Source of the DNA: Adlercreutzia faecimuris
GTDB taxonomy: Bacteria; Actinomycetota; Coriobacteriia; Coriobacteriales; Eggerthellaceae
Direction: 5' to 3'
NCBI RefSeq assembly: GCF_022669055.1
Contig: NZ_JAJMLW010000001.1
Location: forward strand, 496,001 to 560,000
DNA: 64,000 bases
Position numbers and translations under genes: made by a program. Below the pieces are notes generated by a model. That model worked only from the letters and a program-made list of their open reading frames with translations, was not told the DNA's origin and did no database searches. Positions 44,201 to 59,200 of the stretch are shown one piece after another. How positions within the stretch are numbered: position 1 is the stretch's first letter; each line of letters starts with the position of its first letter.

Positions 44201-47200
44201 CGTTCACGTCGCGCAAGGCGCCCTACAACCTGAAGGTGAAGGTCGAGGGCATGCGCGAGAGCAAGGATCCCGGCGATCCGAAGGCGCTCCAGGGCAACTG
44301 GGAGTACAAGCGCGACGACAATGGCAACATCCTGAAGGACGCCAACGGCAAGCCCATCATCGAGAAGGACGATGCCAACCGCGACAAGATCTTCGAGGGC
44401 TACATCGGCGACCCCGGCACCGGCTGGCGCATCACCGTGTCCAACGACTCCAACTTCGCCATCGGCAACGCCGTGGTGAAGGGTGGCTGGGTGCTCAAGG
44501 AATCCCAGGGCCAGGGCAAGCCGGTACAGAAGACTGACGAGGATCCGCTGAAGATTCCCTTCAAGACCAACGGCCGCACCGACTACGACACCCAGAAGAT
44601 CGTCATCAGCCCGGCGCTCTACAAGCCGATGACCGTGTCGGTGGACAAGGACGGCAACCGCGTACCCGACGACTCGGCTGACAAGACGGGCACCGAGCAG
44701 CGGCTCCAGGGCGGCGTGCTGTCCGACCTGCGGCTGACCTACTGCATGGAATCGGACGCCAACCAGACGGCGCCCACCGAGCGCAACGACTTCATCATCG
44801 ACGGCGCGCTTTTGCGCGCGGCCACCGGCACGCTGACGGCCGAGGACCAGGCGGCCATCACCGCCGGCACGCTGGACGTGTCGGCCCAGAAGATAGCCGA
44901 TGCGGGCATCAGCGTGACGGCCGACGGCTTCGTGGTGGTGTCGCTCGAGGACAACGTGCTCTGGACGGACGCGCACTACCTGCGCGGGTTCGAGCAGTTC
45001 TTCACCGAGTTCGGCTCGGGCCTCACCCAGGACGACGGCGCCTACATCGACGTCAACGGCACCATCGTCAACCAGGACGTCATGGAGCTGGGCGGCATCT
45101 TCAGCACCAACTACGCCAAGGCCGCCTGGAACACGGCCACCGACTCCAAGGGCGTCTTCGAGGGCATGCCCTACCCGGCCGACGGCACGCCGATCATCGA
45201 CGCCATCGCCAACCTGGCGGCCGACGGCAAGAGCGACGACATCCAAACCACCCGGGGCAGCCGCTCCAAGTTCGCCACCGGCGGCGTGGAGGAGAACGTC
45301 TCCGGCTTCGTCCTCAAGAGCCAGAAGGCCTACTACGACTACGACTCCGGCTACCGCGTGACCGTGGCCAACGACACCAAGTACGCCATGAGCCTGGGCG
45401 GCACCCTCACCGTGGGCCCGCTGCCCAAGGCCGTGCTCAAGGACGCCCGCGACGAGGCCGCCGTGGACGAGTTCGTCGACTACGAGACGCATCAGGTGGT
45501 GCTCTCGCGCGAGCTCTTCGAGGAGAACGCGGCGGGCGGCGTGGCCTCCGGCGCCAAGCAGGCGAGCTACGCCGGCGACATGATGGACGCCTACCTCGAG
45601 TACTACGACATCGACGACACCGCCAGCCCGCAGCTCAAGCGCCTGGAGCTGAAGGAGGTCGTGGAGTGGGTCTACGGCCACGGCATCGGCGCGGATGGCA
45701 AGGACGACGGCACCGCCGTCACCACGCTGCCCGCCTGGGCCACGGCGAAGGTGCTCGACGAGAAGGGCAACCCCACCGCCGTCGACGTGGTGTCCGTCAA
45801 CGCGGACGGCGACATCGTCATCGACTGGCAGGCCTGGGGCAACGGCTACCTCGTCGGGCTCGTGCTGGACTACAGCAAGTTCAACGGCTGGGTGAACGAG
45901 AAGACGGGCGCCTTCGTGGAGCTGCGCGGCAAGGCCACCAACCGCGGCACGTTCCGCCTGGACGCCAAGTTCAAGACGAAGCAGGCCATCGAGGAGTGGA
46001 CGCGTTCGTGGACGAGCTCGGTCGCCCTTAACTCGGTGCTGCCCCCCATCCGCCCGAACTCCGCCATCGGCGCCTACGGCAGCGAGACCAACGCGAGTCA
46101 CCCGCAGGCCGTGGACGGTCAGATCCTCAATCCCGGCACCGCGGACCTGCGGACGCTCCACATCAACCAGGACACCCTCTACGCCAAGGGCACCGAGCGC
46201 GAGAGGTTCAACTTCGCGCGCGACTACTACAACCAGTACCCCATCGTCGCGCAGGAGATCCGCGACGACGGCGACAACGAGAAGCCCATCGCCTACCGCG
46301 AGGAGCGCAACTCAGGCTACCGCGCCATCGTCACCAACAAGTCGGACTTCCCCCTGTACCTGGGCGCCAAGCTGACCATCGGCAACCTCGTGCCCCGCTG
46401 GGACAGCTACGGCCAGGCGCTCGACAAGACGCTGGGCTACCACACCACCGACCTCACGCTCTCCGAGGGCCTGCTGGCCCATTCGCAGATCGACTCGATC
46501 ACCGTGCGCTACCTGCCCGCGGGCACCAAGGTGACCTCGGGCGCCGGCCGCGGCGTGCTCACCGGCTCGAGCAGCTCGCTCAACTCGTCCACCCAGGTGG
46601 GGGATAACCAGGCCCTCATCCCCGGCGGCCTGAGCGTGAAGCTCGACTGGGACACCCAGCTGGCGAAGTACTGGGACAAGGACAACGACGGCACGCTCGA
46701 CGCCGGCAACGTGTCCATCACCCAGGACGCCTGGAACAACGGCGACGCCTACTACTTCGAGGTGCACTTCAAGCGCATCGACGCCAACGTGACCGAGGCC
46801 GACAAGGCCTGGGCCGACCTGTTCGGCTACGCCATCGACTCGTGCAACGTGTCGCTGGCCACCGATCCGTACCATGCCGAGTCGAACGACCGCAACGCCT
46901 ACGCCAACCAGTACGACATCCTGCACGAGGGCGCCACCCACGGCTGGGGCTGCCTCGGCGGCGGCAACAACGTCCAGCTGCGCTACGAGGGCTACAACGC
47001 CTACGTGGGCAACTACTACGTGACCATCCAGGCGGACAGCCGCCTGAAGGCCACCTACCCCGATAGCAGCTGGGACCTGCTGGCCAAGAAGGCCACCACC
47101 ACCGCGGCGGGCGAGCTCACGTTCTCCGACGACCAGGCCAACCTCTACGCCATCGCCGGCATGCCGCGCACGGGCCTCACGGCCGATGCCTACTTCGACG

Positions 47201-50200
47201 CCGAGAAGTCCGCCGACGAGGCCATGGCGGCGTCGGGCATCGGCGGCGCGGCCACGCCGGCCAACTACGGCACGGGCGCCAAGGCGTACTGGGGCGAGGA
47301 CGGCGCGGGCTACCGCTTCCACGTGTACAACGGCGGCGACGACGGCAGCGGCACCAAGGTGCCCGGCCGCAAGATGTTCGAGTCCGAGCTGCAGATAGGC
47401 ACCGACTCGCAGAAGATCTACACCGACCCGGAGACGGGCAAGGAGACCACCCATCCCTCGGAGAGCCCCTACAACACCGAGATAGCCAACGAGGACGTGC
47501 CCGGCCGCGATGACGTGGAGGCCTACGAGAACGCCAAGCGCGGCTACCAGTCCAAGGCCCTCATGATCTCGAAGGGCCTCATGGCCAGCTCCGAGATCAA
47601 GGAGGTGGAGGTCACCTACTACCCGCGGGTGGCGGCAGGCGATCCCACCCCGGCCAAGCAGACCAAGGTGATGGCCTACGCCGACCTGCTGGCCGCGGGC
47701 TACGTCAACGGCGACGGCAACCTGGTCATCCCGTGGGATGAGTGGGGCCAGGGCTTCCTCACGAGCGCCGTGGTGCGCTTCACGTCCGTGAGCGTGGGCG
47801 CCGGCCTCAACGCCGACGACTGCTACGTGGACGTGTGGGGCGAGGCCAACAGCGTGATGGACATGCCGCTGTCGGCCTGGTTCGGCTGCACCTACGCCCA
47901 GGACGGGTGGCACTACCGCCTGGACGAGCCGCGCCAGCCCTACGGCGCCAACGTCAAGGGCTACGCCAAGTACAAGTGGGACGGCACGGCCGAGGGCTGC
48001 TACGCCTACGGCACGTCAAACCGCTGGAAGGCCGGCTGGCCGAACGTGTGGCCCCAGGGCACCACGACGCCTACCGGCTGGGGCAACGGCTACACCCGCA
48101 TCGGCGACTTCATCCGCTACGGCTCGGATGGCGGCACGGTTCCCCCCAGCCAGGTGGAGAACCCCGAGAGCTCGTTCGACGCCACCCGCGCGCCGCAGTT
48201 CAAGCGCCTCATCGCCCAGTGGAAGAAGTACTGGAAGGGCGCCAACGTGTGGCAGGCCGGCGCCGCCACCGCGTGGGTGTACGGTCGCCCGTACGAGGTG
48301 AACGAGCAGCTGACCGCGCAGACGTTCATGCGCTCCGACGGCCCCGCCTCCGACAGCGGCTACGGCAACACCGCGCCCTACAACGGCGACGTCGACCAGA
48401 AGAACGGCAACCTCAAGCGCAACGGCACCACCACCGCCTACTGGGAGGAGTCGGGATCGGGCTTCCGCTTCACGCTGGCCAACGACTCCGCCTTCGCCAT
48501 GCGCAAGGCGTACTTCGCCACCGAGGCGCTGCCCTACAACAAGTACAAGGACGAGCTCGTCAACTTCACCACCGAGTCGGTGGTGGTGGGCAAGGGTATG
48601 TTCACCCAAACTAACATGCTTGAGCTCAAGCTGTCCTACCTGGCCTACGACGCCGACGCCGACGTCACCACGCCGGGCAGCGTGACCATCCCCGGCGCCG
48701 ACCTCCAGTCCTTCGCCAGCGCCTCCGACGCGGCGGCTGCGTCGGCCCTGGTGGGCACCGCCGACTGGTTCGCCGACATCCAGGTGGTCGACGGCTTGCT
48801 CACGGCCCATGACGCCGAGGGCAACGTGACGATGTACCGCGACGCCGAGGGCAACGTCGTCATCAACCGGGCGCTGTGGGGCGGCCACTACTTCCGCAAC
48901 GTGGAGACGCACCTGCGCGACTTCGCGGCCCGCACCGCCGCTGCCGACGGCGCCTGGTTCGAGTTCTGGGGCACCGGCTCGTACCGCTGGCTCGACCGCA
49001 CCATGCACGGCACGTTCCGCACCGACTGGATCACCCAGTGGTGGAACACCAACAACGCGCAGGACTCCGACCACGACAACTGCTCCAACCACGGCACGCA
49101 CCTGCTGACCAACGACGCCCGGCGCGCGCTGACCACCGACGCCGACGTGGCGGGCGGCTTCGACAGCACGTACTGGAAGGGCAACGCCTACGTGCAGCCC
49201 TACACCTACGCGTCGTCCGGCTACCGATACAACGTGTACAGCGCCAACAAGGGCGTCTCCGCGGCGCCCGACAAGCCCGCCAGCCTGAGCGGCAACGCGC
49301 CCTACACCGCCACGGCCGGCGCGCGCCTGAACGTGGCGCTGCCGCCGGTGCGCCCCAAGGTGGAGATGTGGGCCTACAAGAACGCGGCCGCGGCCAACGC
49401 CGAGCACAGCCTGCTCACCGACAAGTACGCCACCACGGGCGAGGCCTCCGACACCGCCCGCGACGTGCCGCGTACCCCGGCGCTGACGCCGCGCCGCTCG
49501 GTTGACTGGGGCACCGAGCCCCGCGCCTACTGGCAGGACGAGCACGTGGGCTACCGCGCGGTGGTCACCAACGACTCGCTCTACGCCATGCCCCACGGCG
49601 CGCGCATCGAGATAGGCCCGCTGCTGCCCGTGTCCGACGAGTCCGCGCCGGCGCTGCTGCAGAACGCGGGCTTCCGCACCACCAAGCTCACGCTGTCCAA
49701 GGAGCTGTTCGACGCCGGCGTCGAACATGGCGTTAAGCAGGAGGACGGCACGACGGCCGATGTGAGCAGCATCAAGTCCGTCACGTTCACCTGGTACGCC
49801 AAGGACGCCAAGGCCGCCGCGCAGCAGATGACCTCCACGTGGCAGGGCGACGTCCACGCCACGGGCGGCGTTCAGAGCACCGTGACCGGCCGCACCTCGC
49901 TCATGGGCAGCGAGCTGCACGCCACCACCTACACGGCCGATCAGGTGGCCGGCTGGTTCCAGGGCAACGACGCGACGCTCTCTGCTGGCGGTGACGCCAT
50001 CCTCACGAGCGAGAAGTGGCTCGACGGCGACCTGGTGGGCGTGACCATCGACTACGGCTACTTCCAGAACGGCCTCACCGGCACCGACGCCTACGTGGAC
50101 TTCTTCGGCTACGCCATCGACTCGCCCGACGTGGACAAGCGCCGCGAGATCACCGACACCTGGTGCATCAACGACGGCTGGGAGGCCGATGACGGCTACG

Positions 50201-53200
50201 GCGTCACCCAGTTCTGGGACTGGTACTACACCGTGGTGCAGCTGCCCACCGAGTTCCGCACCACCTACGACGTGAACGCGTGGAACTACCTGTACCAGAA
50301 GATGGACGGCAACAACAACACGGCCATCCGCTCCAACGACTACAACCGCTACGCGCCTAACAGCTACGGCGAGCTCACCAACACGCGTGACTGGGCCGAG
50401 CTCTACGCGCACATGCCGGCCTCGAGCCAGCGGGTGACGGCCAAGGCCTACTTCGTGGACGGCGCCACGCCCATGGGGCCGATGGCCCCCGGCGACCTGA
50501 AGGACACCGAGACCGCCTACTTCCGCTACTATGGCTCGGGCTGGCGCTTCGGGCTGACCAACTACGCCAACCCCACGGTCGTCATGGCCAACAACAACGT
50601 GGCGTCGCTGCCCGGCGGCCACAGCGCGTGGGATCCGGACTCCAACGTCTACGACGGCGACTACGAGATGTTCGACAGCTACGTCCACGTGGGCGTTATG
50701 CCCAAGGAGGCCGTGCCCGACGGCACGGCCAGCGGCACCCAGGACGAGCGGCCCGACTACGACAACGCCTGGCGCACCTTCGACGCCAAGTCCATCAGCC
50801 TGTCGAAGGGGCTGCTCGACGCGGCCACCTGGGCCAAGCTGGGAACCGACCGCGGCAACGCGGTGAAGACCATCACCATCACCACCTACCCGCGGCCGGC
50901 CGCCGGCGGGGACGGCGACGAGGGGGCCGGGGACGCAGACCCCGACCCAGACCCGGGGGCGACCTCCGTCACGGAGACCCTGGCCGACGGCAGCACGCAG
51001 GTAACGACCACCCGCGCCGACGGCACCACAGTGGTCACGCACACCGCGCTCGACGGCACGGTGACGGCCACCTACACCTACACGCTGGCCCAGGCCGTCG
51101 CGGCCTGCCAGGGCATCACCGGCGCCGGCTACGACGCCGCGGGCAACCTGGTGCTGACCTCCGAGCTATGGGACGGCGGCTACTTCTCTGAGGCGCGCGT
51201 CGACTTCGCGCACTTCAACGCCGGCGTGCGCGAGGCCGACAACGCCGCCGTGGACGTGCTCGGCCGCACCGACGTGTCCCAGAAGAACGTGACCCTGACC
51301 GGCCAGTTCAACACCTGCTACGGCCAGAACACCGCCATCGAGGGCGGCCTGACCCCGGGTGCCGGCTGGGATCACCGCGACGACCGCTACGGCCGCTGGG
51401 GCAACGCCATCAACGGCTCGAGCGTGTCGGGTATGCAGGCCGACAGCGTGGACACCTACTTCAACCACGTGAACCCGGCCCTCACCCAGGACGCGAACGG
51501 CAACCAGGCCCTGCCCCACAAGGTGCTGGGCACCTCGCTCTACGGGTCGAGCCGCCTCAACCGCTCCAACGGCATGGACCTGGAGGACAAGGCCACCCTG
51601 GTGGCCACGATCGACCCCATCTGGCCCGACGTGATCGGCGAGACGCTGCTGGGCGCCCCGCGCCCCGGCACCGACCGCGCCGCGCTCACCTGGGATGGCA
51701 GCGAGAAGCCGGATGACCCGGGCAAGTACTTCGCCGACAAGGAGCTGGAGACCCTCATGGGGTCGCCTACCTCCGGCTGGCGCCTGGGCCTGACCAACAC
51801 CCCCGGCTACGCCATGGACCACGCGCGCCTGACCGTGGGCCCGGTGTACTCCGAGCTGGTCGACGGCGTGTGGCGCGGCTTCGACGTGACCAACCTGTAC
51901 CTGAGCGAAGACGCCATGGCCGCCGTCCTGGCCGGCAAGATAGCCGAGAAGAACAACACCGGATTCAGCGACGACTACGAGACCGTGGGCTCCCATGACA
52001 AGCCCGCCTTCAACCGCGCCGCCTACCAGGCCCTTTCCGTGGACGACGTGAAGGCGATGCTGGCCGGCTACACCGTCGAGCTCTACACCGTGGGCCGCGA
52101 GGACGCCACGGCCGAGGGCACCTCGACTAACGGCAACGGCAGCAAGGCCGCCAAGGTTCCCTCCACGCCCAGCGTGACGGTGAACCTGGCCGACTACGTG
52201 GTGGAAGAGGACATCTACGTCGGCGACACCGACACCCCCACCGGCAGCAAGCGCGTCGTCATCAACATCCCCAAGGAGGCGTGGAAGAGCGACGCCGAGG
52301 ATGCCGACGAGGTGGCGGGCACCCCGGCCCACGCCGGCAACTACCTGCTGAAGGCCGTGTTCCACCTGCCCGGGTTCGCGTCCAACGCCCCCGGCTTCAC
52401 CACCGATTCCACGGGCAAGCCCGCGGGCAACGACACCTACCTCGACGTGTTCGGCGCGCCTTCCCGCGCGGTGACCATGCGCCTGGACGCCACGTTCAGC
52501 ACCGAGTACAAGACCGACGGCTGGAACCGCAACGCGTCCACCCGCACCACCGACAACGACTACTCCACCATGCTGCCGCTGACGGCCGAGCCCTCCATCC
52601 GCACCACGTTCAACTGGACGGGCGGCGACAGCAACGAGAGCCACCTGGGCATCACCCTGGCCGAGGACGGCTACACCGACGCCGACGACAGGGACATCGA
52701 CCGCTACGTCTTCAACGCCAACAGCTACGTGCCCTACCGCTGGGGCGAGGGCGCGAAGGTGGACGCCGCCACCGATCCCACCACCCCCACCGAGTGGGCG
52801 TGGTACGAGTACATCCTGGAGAACAACACCCGGTCGACGGCCGAGAACGGCTACTTCGACCTGGTCATCAACGGGGTGTCCAACCCCAGCGGCAACGCGC
52901 GCGGCTTCATCCTCAAGGAGCTGCAGATGGACGGCTGGCAGCGCTACTCGACCACCGGCCGCCATCCCGTGCTGACCGAGGAGGACTTCGCCAAGGACCC
53001 GGACGTCAAGTACAACTGGGGCAACCGCGCCGGCACTATCGGCGAGCTGTGGATCTACGGCTACGACCAGAAGGTCTACCACGACAACGCCACCCACGCC
53101 ACGCCCGAGGCGCTGCCCATGGCGCGCATCGCGCTGACGAACGACTTCTTGGAGCAGTACCTGGGCAACACCGTCAAGGGCAAGCAGGGCACGCTCATCC

Positions 53201-56200
53201 TGCCCCTCGACGAGGCCACCATCACGCCGTACCTGGCGGCGGGGGAGAGCTTCCGCCCCATCGGCACCGTGCGCCTGGTGTACAAGTCGATGGCCTCCAA
53301 CCTGGTATGGAACGCCGACGAGGCCCAGGACACGTCGTTCACCGCGCGCCTCTACGGCGACGTGCGCACCCACGGCGTCCAGAGCAGCGTGACCGACCCG
53401 AACAGCTACGACAACCTCATGTCGTCCACGACGGCGTACTTCCCGCTGTCGTCCTACTACGGCAACATCAACCGCACCACCAACTGCCCGGTCAACATCA
53501 CGCGCTACTACGCCACCTCCACGTCCCAGGCGTTCAAGGGCGCCTCGGCGCGCCCGAACGCGGGCACGGCGGCTAGCAGCTCGTCGGTGGAGGACGTCCA
53601 GGCGAGCACCACCGACGGCGGCACGCGCCAGCCGCTGAAGGCCCGCGCCACCAACGGCAACATCGCCGCCCACGGCTACATCTACGACAACACGAGCGCC
53701 AACCGCGCCGTGGTGGAGGTGGCCAACAAGGGCGACGACTCGGGCTACCACTTCACCTACCGCAACACCACCCGCGCCCGCTCGGACGCGGCCACCATCA
53801 CCATGCGCATCGACTCGGTGTCGATGAAGACGCGCCAGATGCTCACGGCCAACGCTGACCCGGCGGACGACCTGGACTTCCAGTACTACTACGACGAGAA
53901 CGGCGTCCTGCAGAGCGACGGCTACTACACCAACCGCGGCGTGGTGCGCGGCTTCAAGACCAAGCAGCTCGACCTGAGCGCGGCCACCGTGGCCATGGGC
54001 CAGTTCCAGTACGCCGACCTGACGTTCCTGCAGCCCAACGGCGTGCGGTTCACCCTGCGCGTGAACCCGACCGAGCTGGCCAAGTACAAGAACGCCGACG
54101 GCAGCTACACGCTGGACTTCGCGGGCGCCTGGGGCACCACGCTCGTGCGCGACCTGGTGGGCAGCGCCGATCTGACCGGCAGCCGCTACGCCGCCGCCGA
54201 CATCACCAACTACAACGTGGCCAAGCAGCGCTACACCATCGCCGACTGCTACCTGTACCAGATCGACCTGCAGTACGGCTCGCTCGAGCCCAGCTGGCGC
54301 CCGACCAACCACCTGGAGACGGCCAGCTCCGCCGCCGACGCCAAGGGCCTGCTGGACGTGCGCGCCACGGGCAAGGCCGACTGGTACAACTCCGTGGGCA
54401 ACGTGGACACCAACAACCACACCCACAACGGTGTCGCCCAGAACCGCTGCCAGGCCCACTACTTCACCACGGGCACCTACTCCAACGGCAGCCGCTGGTG
54501 GACGAACTACTACCCGCACGACGACACGCTGCACACCTCGCTGCACCTCACCCAGACCGGCGCCTACGACACGCGCGCCCTGGTGGAGAAGTGCGCGGCC
54601 ATCAGCGTGCCGCGGCCCCGCATGGAGGTGCACAGCTTCGTGCAGTACGGCCAGGCCGACTACACCGAGCAGAGCCGCTCCGACAGCAGCAACACCGACG
54701 CGAACCGCACCGAGGTGACGGTTCCCTACGCCAAGACGTTCACCTTCCAGGCGCAGCTGCGCAACGAGCCCCGCTCGGGCGCGAGCGCGTTCTCGAAGCT
54801 GGACGACGCCGACGTGACCATCTCCTACCCGCTGGACTTCGAGACGAACATCGTCACGGGCCCGGGCGCCACCAACAACAAGGTGAGCACGTGGACGGGC
54901 TTCCACCCGACGGAGACCACCATCAAGGCCGACTTCATCGCCTGCTTCCCCGAGGAGACGGTGGGCAAGATCCGCATCTACGGCTTCACCCGCAACCAGG
55001 TGAACGCCGTCAAGTCGCTTTCCGCGGCCCCCACCGGCGCCAACGCCACCCAGGCCAAGATCGTCCTGCGCCCCTACTACGAGGGTACGGGCGACGACAG
55101 GCACCTGGCTGGTTTCGAGGCCGAGGACGTGGCCGCTGGCGCCACCAAGGGCAAGGGCACCCAGATTCCGCTCCAGGCCAACGGTGACTTCGTGCTCACC
55201 GAGCAGATGACCTACGACCTGGGCATCGAGGTTCCGAAGAGCTTCCAGCTGTGGTCGTGGAAGAACATGGCCGAAGACCCGGTGAACTACGCCAACCAGA
55301 ACATCTTCGTCAAGGGCTACACCGACACCTACTTCGAGAAGCAGCGCGTCATTCGCGTGACCACCACCAACCACCTCGACGGGTTCCGCGAGGCGCCGCT
55401 CGACCTTCCGCTGTTCACGGCGGGCCAGCCCACCGTGGCCGGCACCGTCTACGGCAACGTTAACACCGCGGCCGACACCTACACCTACACCTACACCGAC
55501 AGCTCGCTCTACTTCGTGTCGAAGATGTACTACGACGCCGTGAGCCGCGCCGCCTACGCCGACGTGATGAGCGGCCAGAGCGTCACCGACAAGACCGACG
55601 CCGACGCCAACAAGAGCCCGCTTGAGCAGGCCGTCAACAAGAAATACGAGCTCACGGCCGACAAGAGCGTGAGCACCACCACCCTGTACTCCTTCGACCC
55701 GAAGCTGGTATGCGACGGGCACGTGCCCATCGCCGAGGGCGATTGGGGCAGCTACGTCTACGACGACGACACGCCCGAGGCCGACAAGGTCAAGGTCTAC
55801 GTGTACCAGGCGCCGGCCAACCCGGACGACCCCGGCACCTACGCGGAGGTCACGCTGGGGCTGGGCGAGCCCGACTCCGACAACAATCCCACCTACACCT
55901 ACACGGTGGGCGCCGCCACGCTGCCGGCCAAGGGGCTGACCTTCTACACCTACAGCGACGACGCCGTCCACGACGGCTACACGGCCATCCCCGCCGACGG
56001 CGTGGACGCCTACCTCACCAACGGCCAGAGCGCCTTCGTGAAGGAGGGCGGCGCCTACCAGCAGGTTCACCTGGTGAAGGGCGAGGAAGAGGAGGACGGC
56101 TCCCACGACATCACCTACTGGCTGATGGGGGAGGCGCTGGAGAACGCGCCGGAGGCCGAGAAGGCTACGGCCAAGTGGATCCTGCGCAACGCCAACTACG

Positions 56201-59200
56201 ACATCGTGGTGAAGTACGCCGTCAGCGACCCGAGCAAGGACGAGAACGGCACCGACATCCCGGCCGTGCCCAAGGGCAACGTCATCAGCGCCGTGGAGAC
56301 GACGGCGCCGGCTGACGGCAAGCGCGGCGTGGTGGAGGTGACCGTCAGCCGCGGCACCACCGAGGAGGCCGCCGGCGAGGCGAGCAACCCCATGCGCGAC
56401 CTGGTGGGCAAGACCGAGCAGTACGTGCGCGAGCAGATCGCCGGGATGAACGACTACGAGGCCCTCTCCGAGGCCAAGTACGCCTACAGCACGGACGTGG
56501 CCCAGGGCAGCGTCATCGCCATCAACCCGGCTCCCGACATGAGCAAGCCCATCCTGGACGACAAGGGCAAGCCCGTCCTGGACGCGGACGGCAATCCGAC
56601 CTACCAGCCGCTGACCAAGACCGTCGACGACGGCAAGGGCGGCACCATCCTGGTCAACGTCGTCCAGCTGACCGTCTCGCTCGGCGAGTACGTCAAGGGC
56701 GAGTTCGAGGACTACCTGACCATGACCCCCGCGGATGCCGAGGCCGCCCTCGCGGCCGCCGGCTACGAGGTGGGCGCCCAGGTGCTGGAGGCCAACGACG
56801 ACATCAAGCAGGGCGACATCATCCGCATCGTCAAGGACAAGGAGGCCTGGGACGAGACCGTCACCGACCCCGAGGACGGCTCCACTTCCACCGTCCACCA
56901 CAAGGCGCAGGTGCACCTGGTGGTGTCGAGCGGCCTCACGCCGCAGACGGCCGAGAAGAACCTGTTCGCGTCCTACGTGGGCCAGCCGAGGGATTCTGTC
57001 CTGCAGGGCCTGATCGACGCCGGCTACACCATCGACGACGCCGACGTCACCGAGCAGCAGAGCGACGACTACGACGCCGGCATGATCATCAGCATCACCC
57101 GCAAGGGCGCCTTCAGCGACGATCCCGACAACCGCGGCGCGCTGGCGGTGGTGGTGTCGAGCGGCTACACGCCGGCCAAGGTGCGCGAGCTGCTGTTCAC
57201 CAGCTGCATCGGCCTGACCCAGAGCGCGGCCACGACCATCCTCACCGACGGCGGCTACTCCGTGGCCAGCGAGGTGAGCTACGAGGCGAGCGATGACACA
57301 ACCGACGAGGAGGGCAACGTCATCCCCGCCATCCCGGCGGACCACGTGGTGTGCGTGCACCTGCTGGACGCCAGCGGCAACGAGGTGACCGGCAACGACG
57401 CGCCCCTGGGCCTGTCGAAGGTGAAGATCGTGCTTTCCGCCGGCCCGTCCTCGAACGGCAGCGGCAGCGGCAGCATCTCCGGCGCCGTGGTGGGCGGCCC
57501 GTCGCATCCCCATGACGCGGACGACCCCGACGTGAGCAAGGGCAACACGGCCCTGGCCCAGGGCACCGCCGAGAACACCCGCTTCTCCAACTACAACTCC
57601 GGCTCCAACGACAGCCACCACCAGGGCCATTCCAGCTGCTGGGGCAGCTCGGCCGACGAGGGCTCGGGTGACCTGGCCATCGGCTACAAGGCCCAGGGCT
57701 CGTTCCTGGTGGACTTCCGCCAGGTGGATACCACGCCCAACGCGCGCGGCATCGGCAACGTCACGGCCAACTACCCCGAGGGCACCAGCTACATGCAGCA
57801 GGGCAACTCGGGCTACTTCACGCGCATCTGCACCTCGTGCAACAACTGGGCCTACCATGACCGGACGTTCCACTGGATCTACGGCAGCCTCGACAACGAG
57901 CACACCGGCGGCATGCGCCGCATCTACCACTACAACTACGGTTACTACAACCAGTACCACAGCTGCACCGAGTACGAGGACAACCGCCAGACCAACAACA
58001 CCAACCCGGCGCTGACCCTCAACGAGCAGGGCGGCAGCCCCAACTACGACGGCCGCACCTACTCGGGCGTCAGCGGCGGCAACCCGCACTACGAGTCGGT
58101 GGGGTCGGTGACCTACAACACCGGCGCGCACCTGACCATGACCCAGAAGCTGCAAGGCGACGGCTTCGACGCGTACTACGTCAAGATCAAGCGCCAGGCG
58201 CTGCCCTATATCGACAAGGTGACCGTCAACTTCAACAAGGGTAAGGCCCTGGTGGTGACGGGCAAGGAGATCCGCCAGGCCTACTACGACGAGCTGACCA
58301 CGGCCGGGACGAAGGGCACGTCGGTGCAGCGCGACAGCGACGGCAACTACTACTTCCGCCTGAACCTGCTCAAGCGCGACGCGGCCGGCAACCCGGTGGC
58401 GTCCTTCGGCATCAACTCCGACGACGCCTACCGCGACACGTTCAACGACTACACCCAGGGCATGGACATCTACCAGGTGACGTCCATCGTCTACGACATC
58501 ACCATCAACCAGGGCACCACCGACAGCGCCGGCAACGCGCTGGCGCCCGACTACGGCCAGTGGTTCGACGACCGCCTGACCGACCCGAAGAAGTGGGTCG
58601 AGAACATGTCCTTCGAGGTGACGGGCCGCTTCATCAAGGCCGGCACCTACAACGCCGACGGCTCCTACGCGCCGGCCACGGTGACCGCCGTCACCGACAC
58701 GGGCATGACCATCGGCGGCGAGTACGCCGGCACGGCCACCGTGCACAAGGCGGCCCAGCGCTACGATTCCCCGAGCCAGCGCTACGACAAGTCCGGCGAC
58801 GACGGCCGCGGCACGTTCTCCTACGCCAACTACCACCGCAACGGCGGCTGCCACAACACCAGCTGGTACCACCAGGGCTGCGGCTGGCACGGCCACCACA
58901 CCCACTACTACACCTTCGACGAGGGCAAGATGCGCCACCTGCGCACGTCGGTGCGCTTCCTCACCTACGAGAGCCGCAACTACCTGCGCAAGTCGGTCAC
59001 GCGCAACAGCGGGTCGATGGGCGTGCAGGGCAACAACTACGTGACGTCCAACAACTCCGACCAGCGTGTGTTCGCCGGCGATGAGGCGTACTACCTGTCG
59101 ATGTACCGCTACCCGGCGGGCTGGAACTCCACCAGCTACTCCGACCACGACTACCGGCCGTGGGCGGGCTACCAGTCGGCGTCGGACAACATCCGCATCA

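Noticed and set aside
41086-46161. A 1,691-codon minus-strand frame opposite the giant gene
   Set aside because: Same cause as above; composition is biased and no domain can be read.
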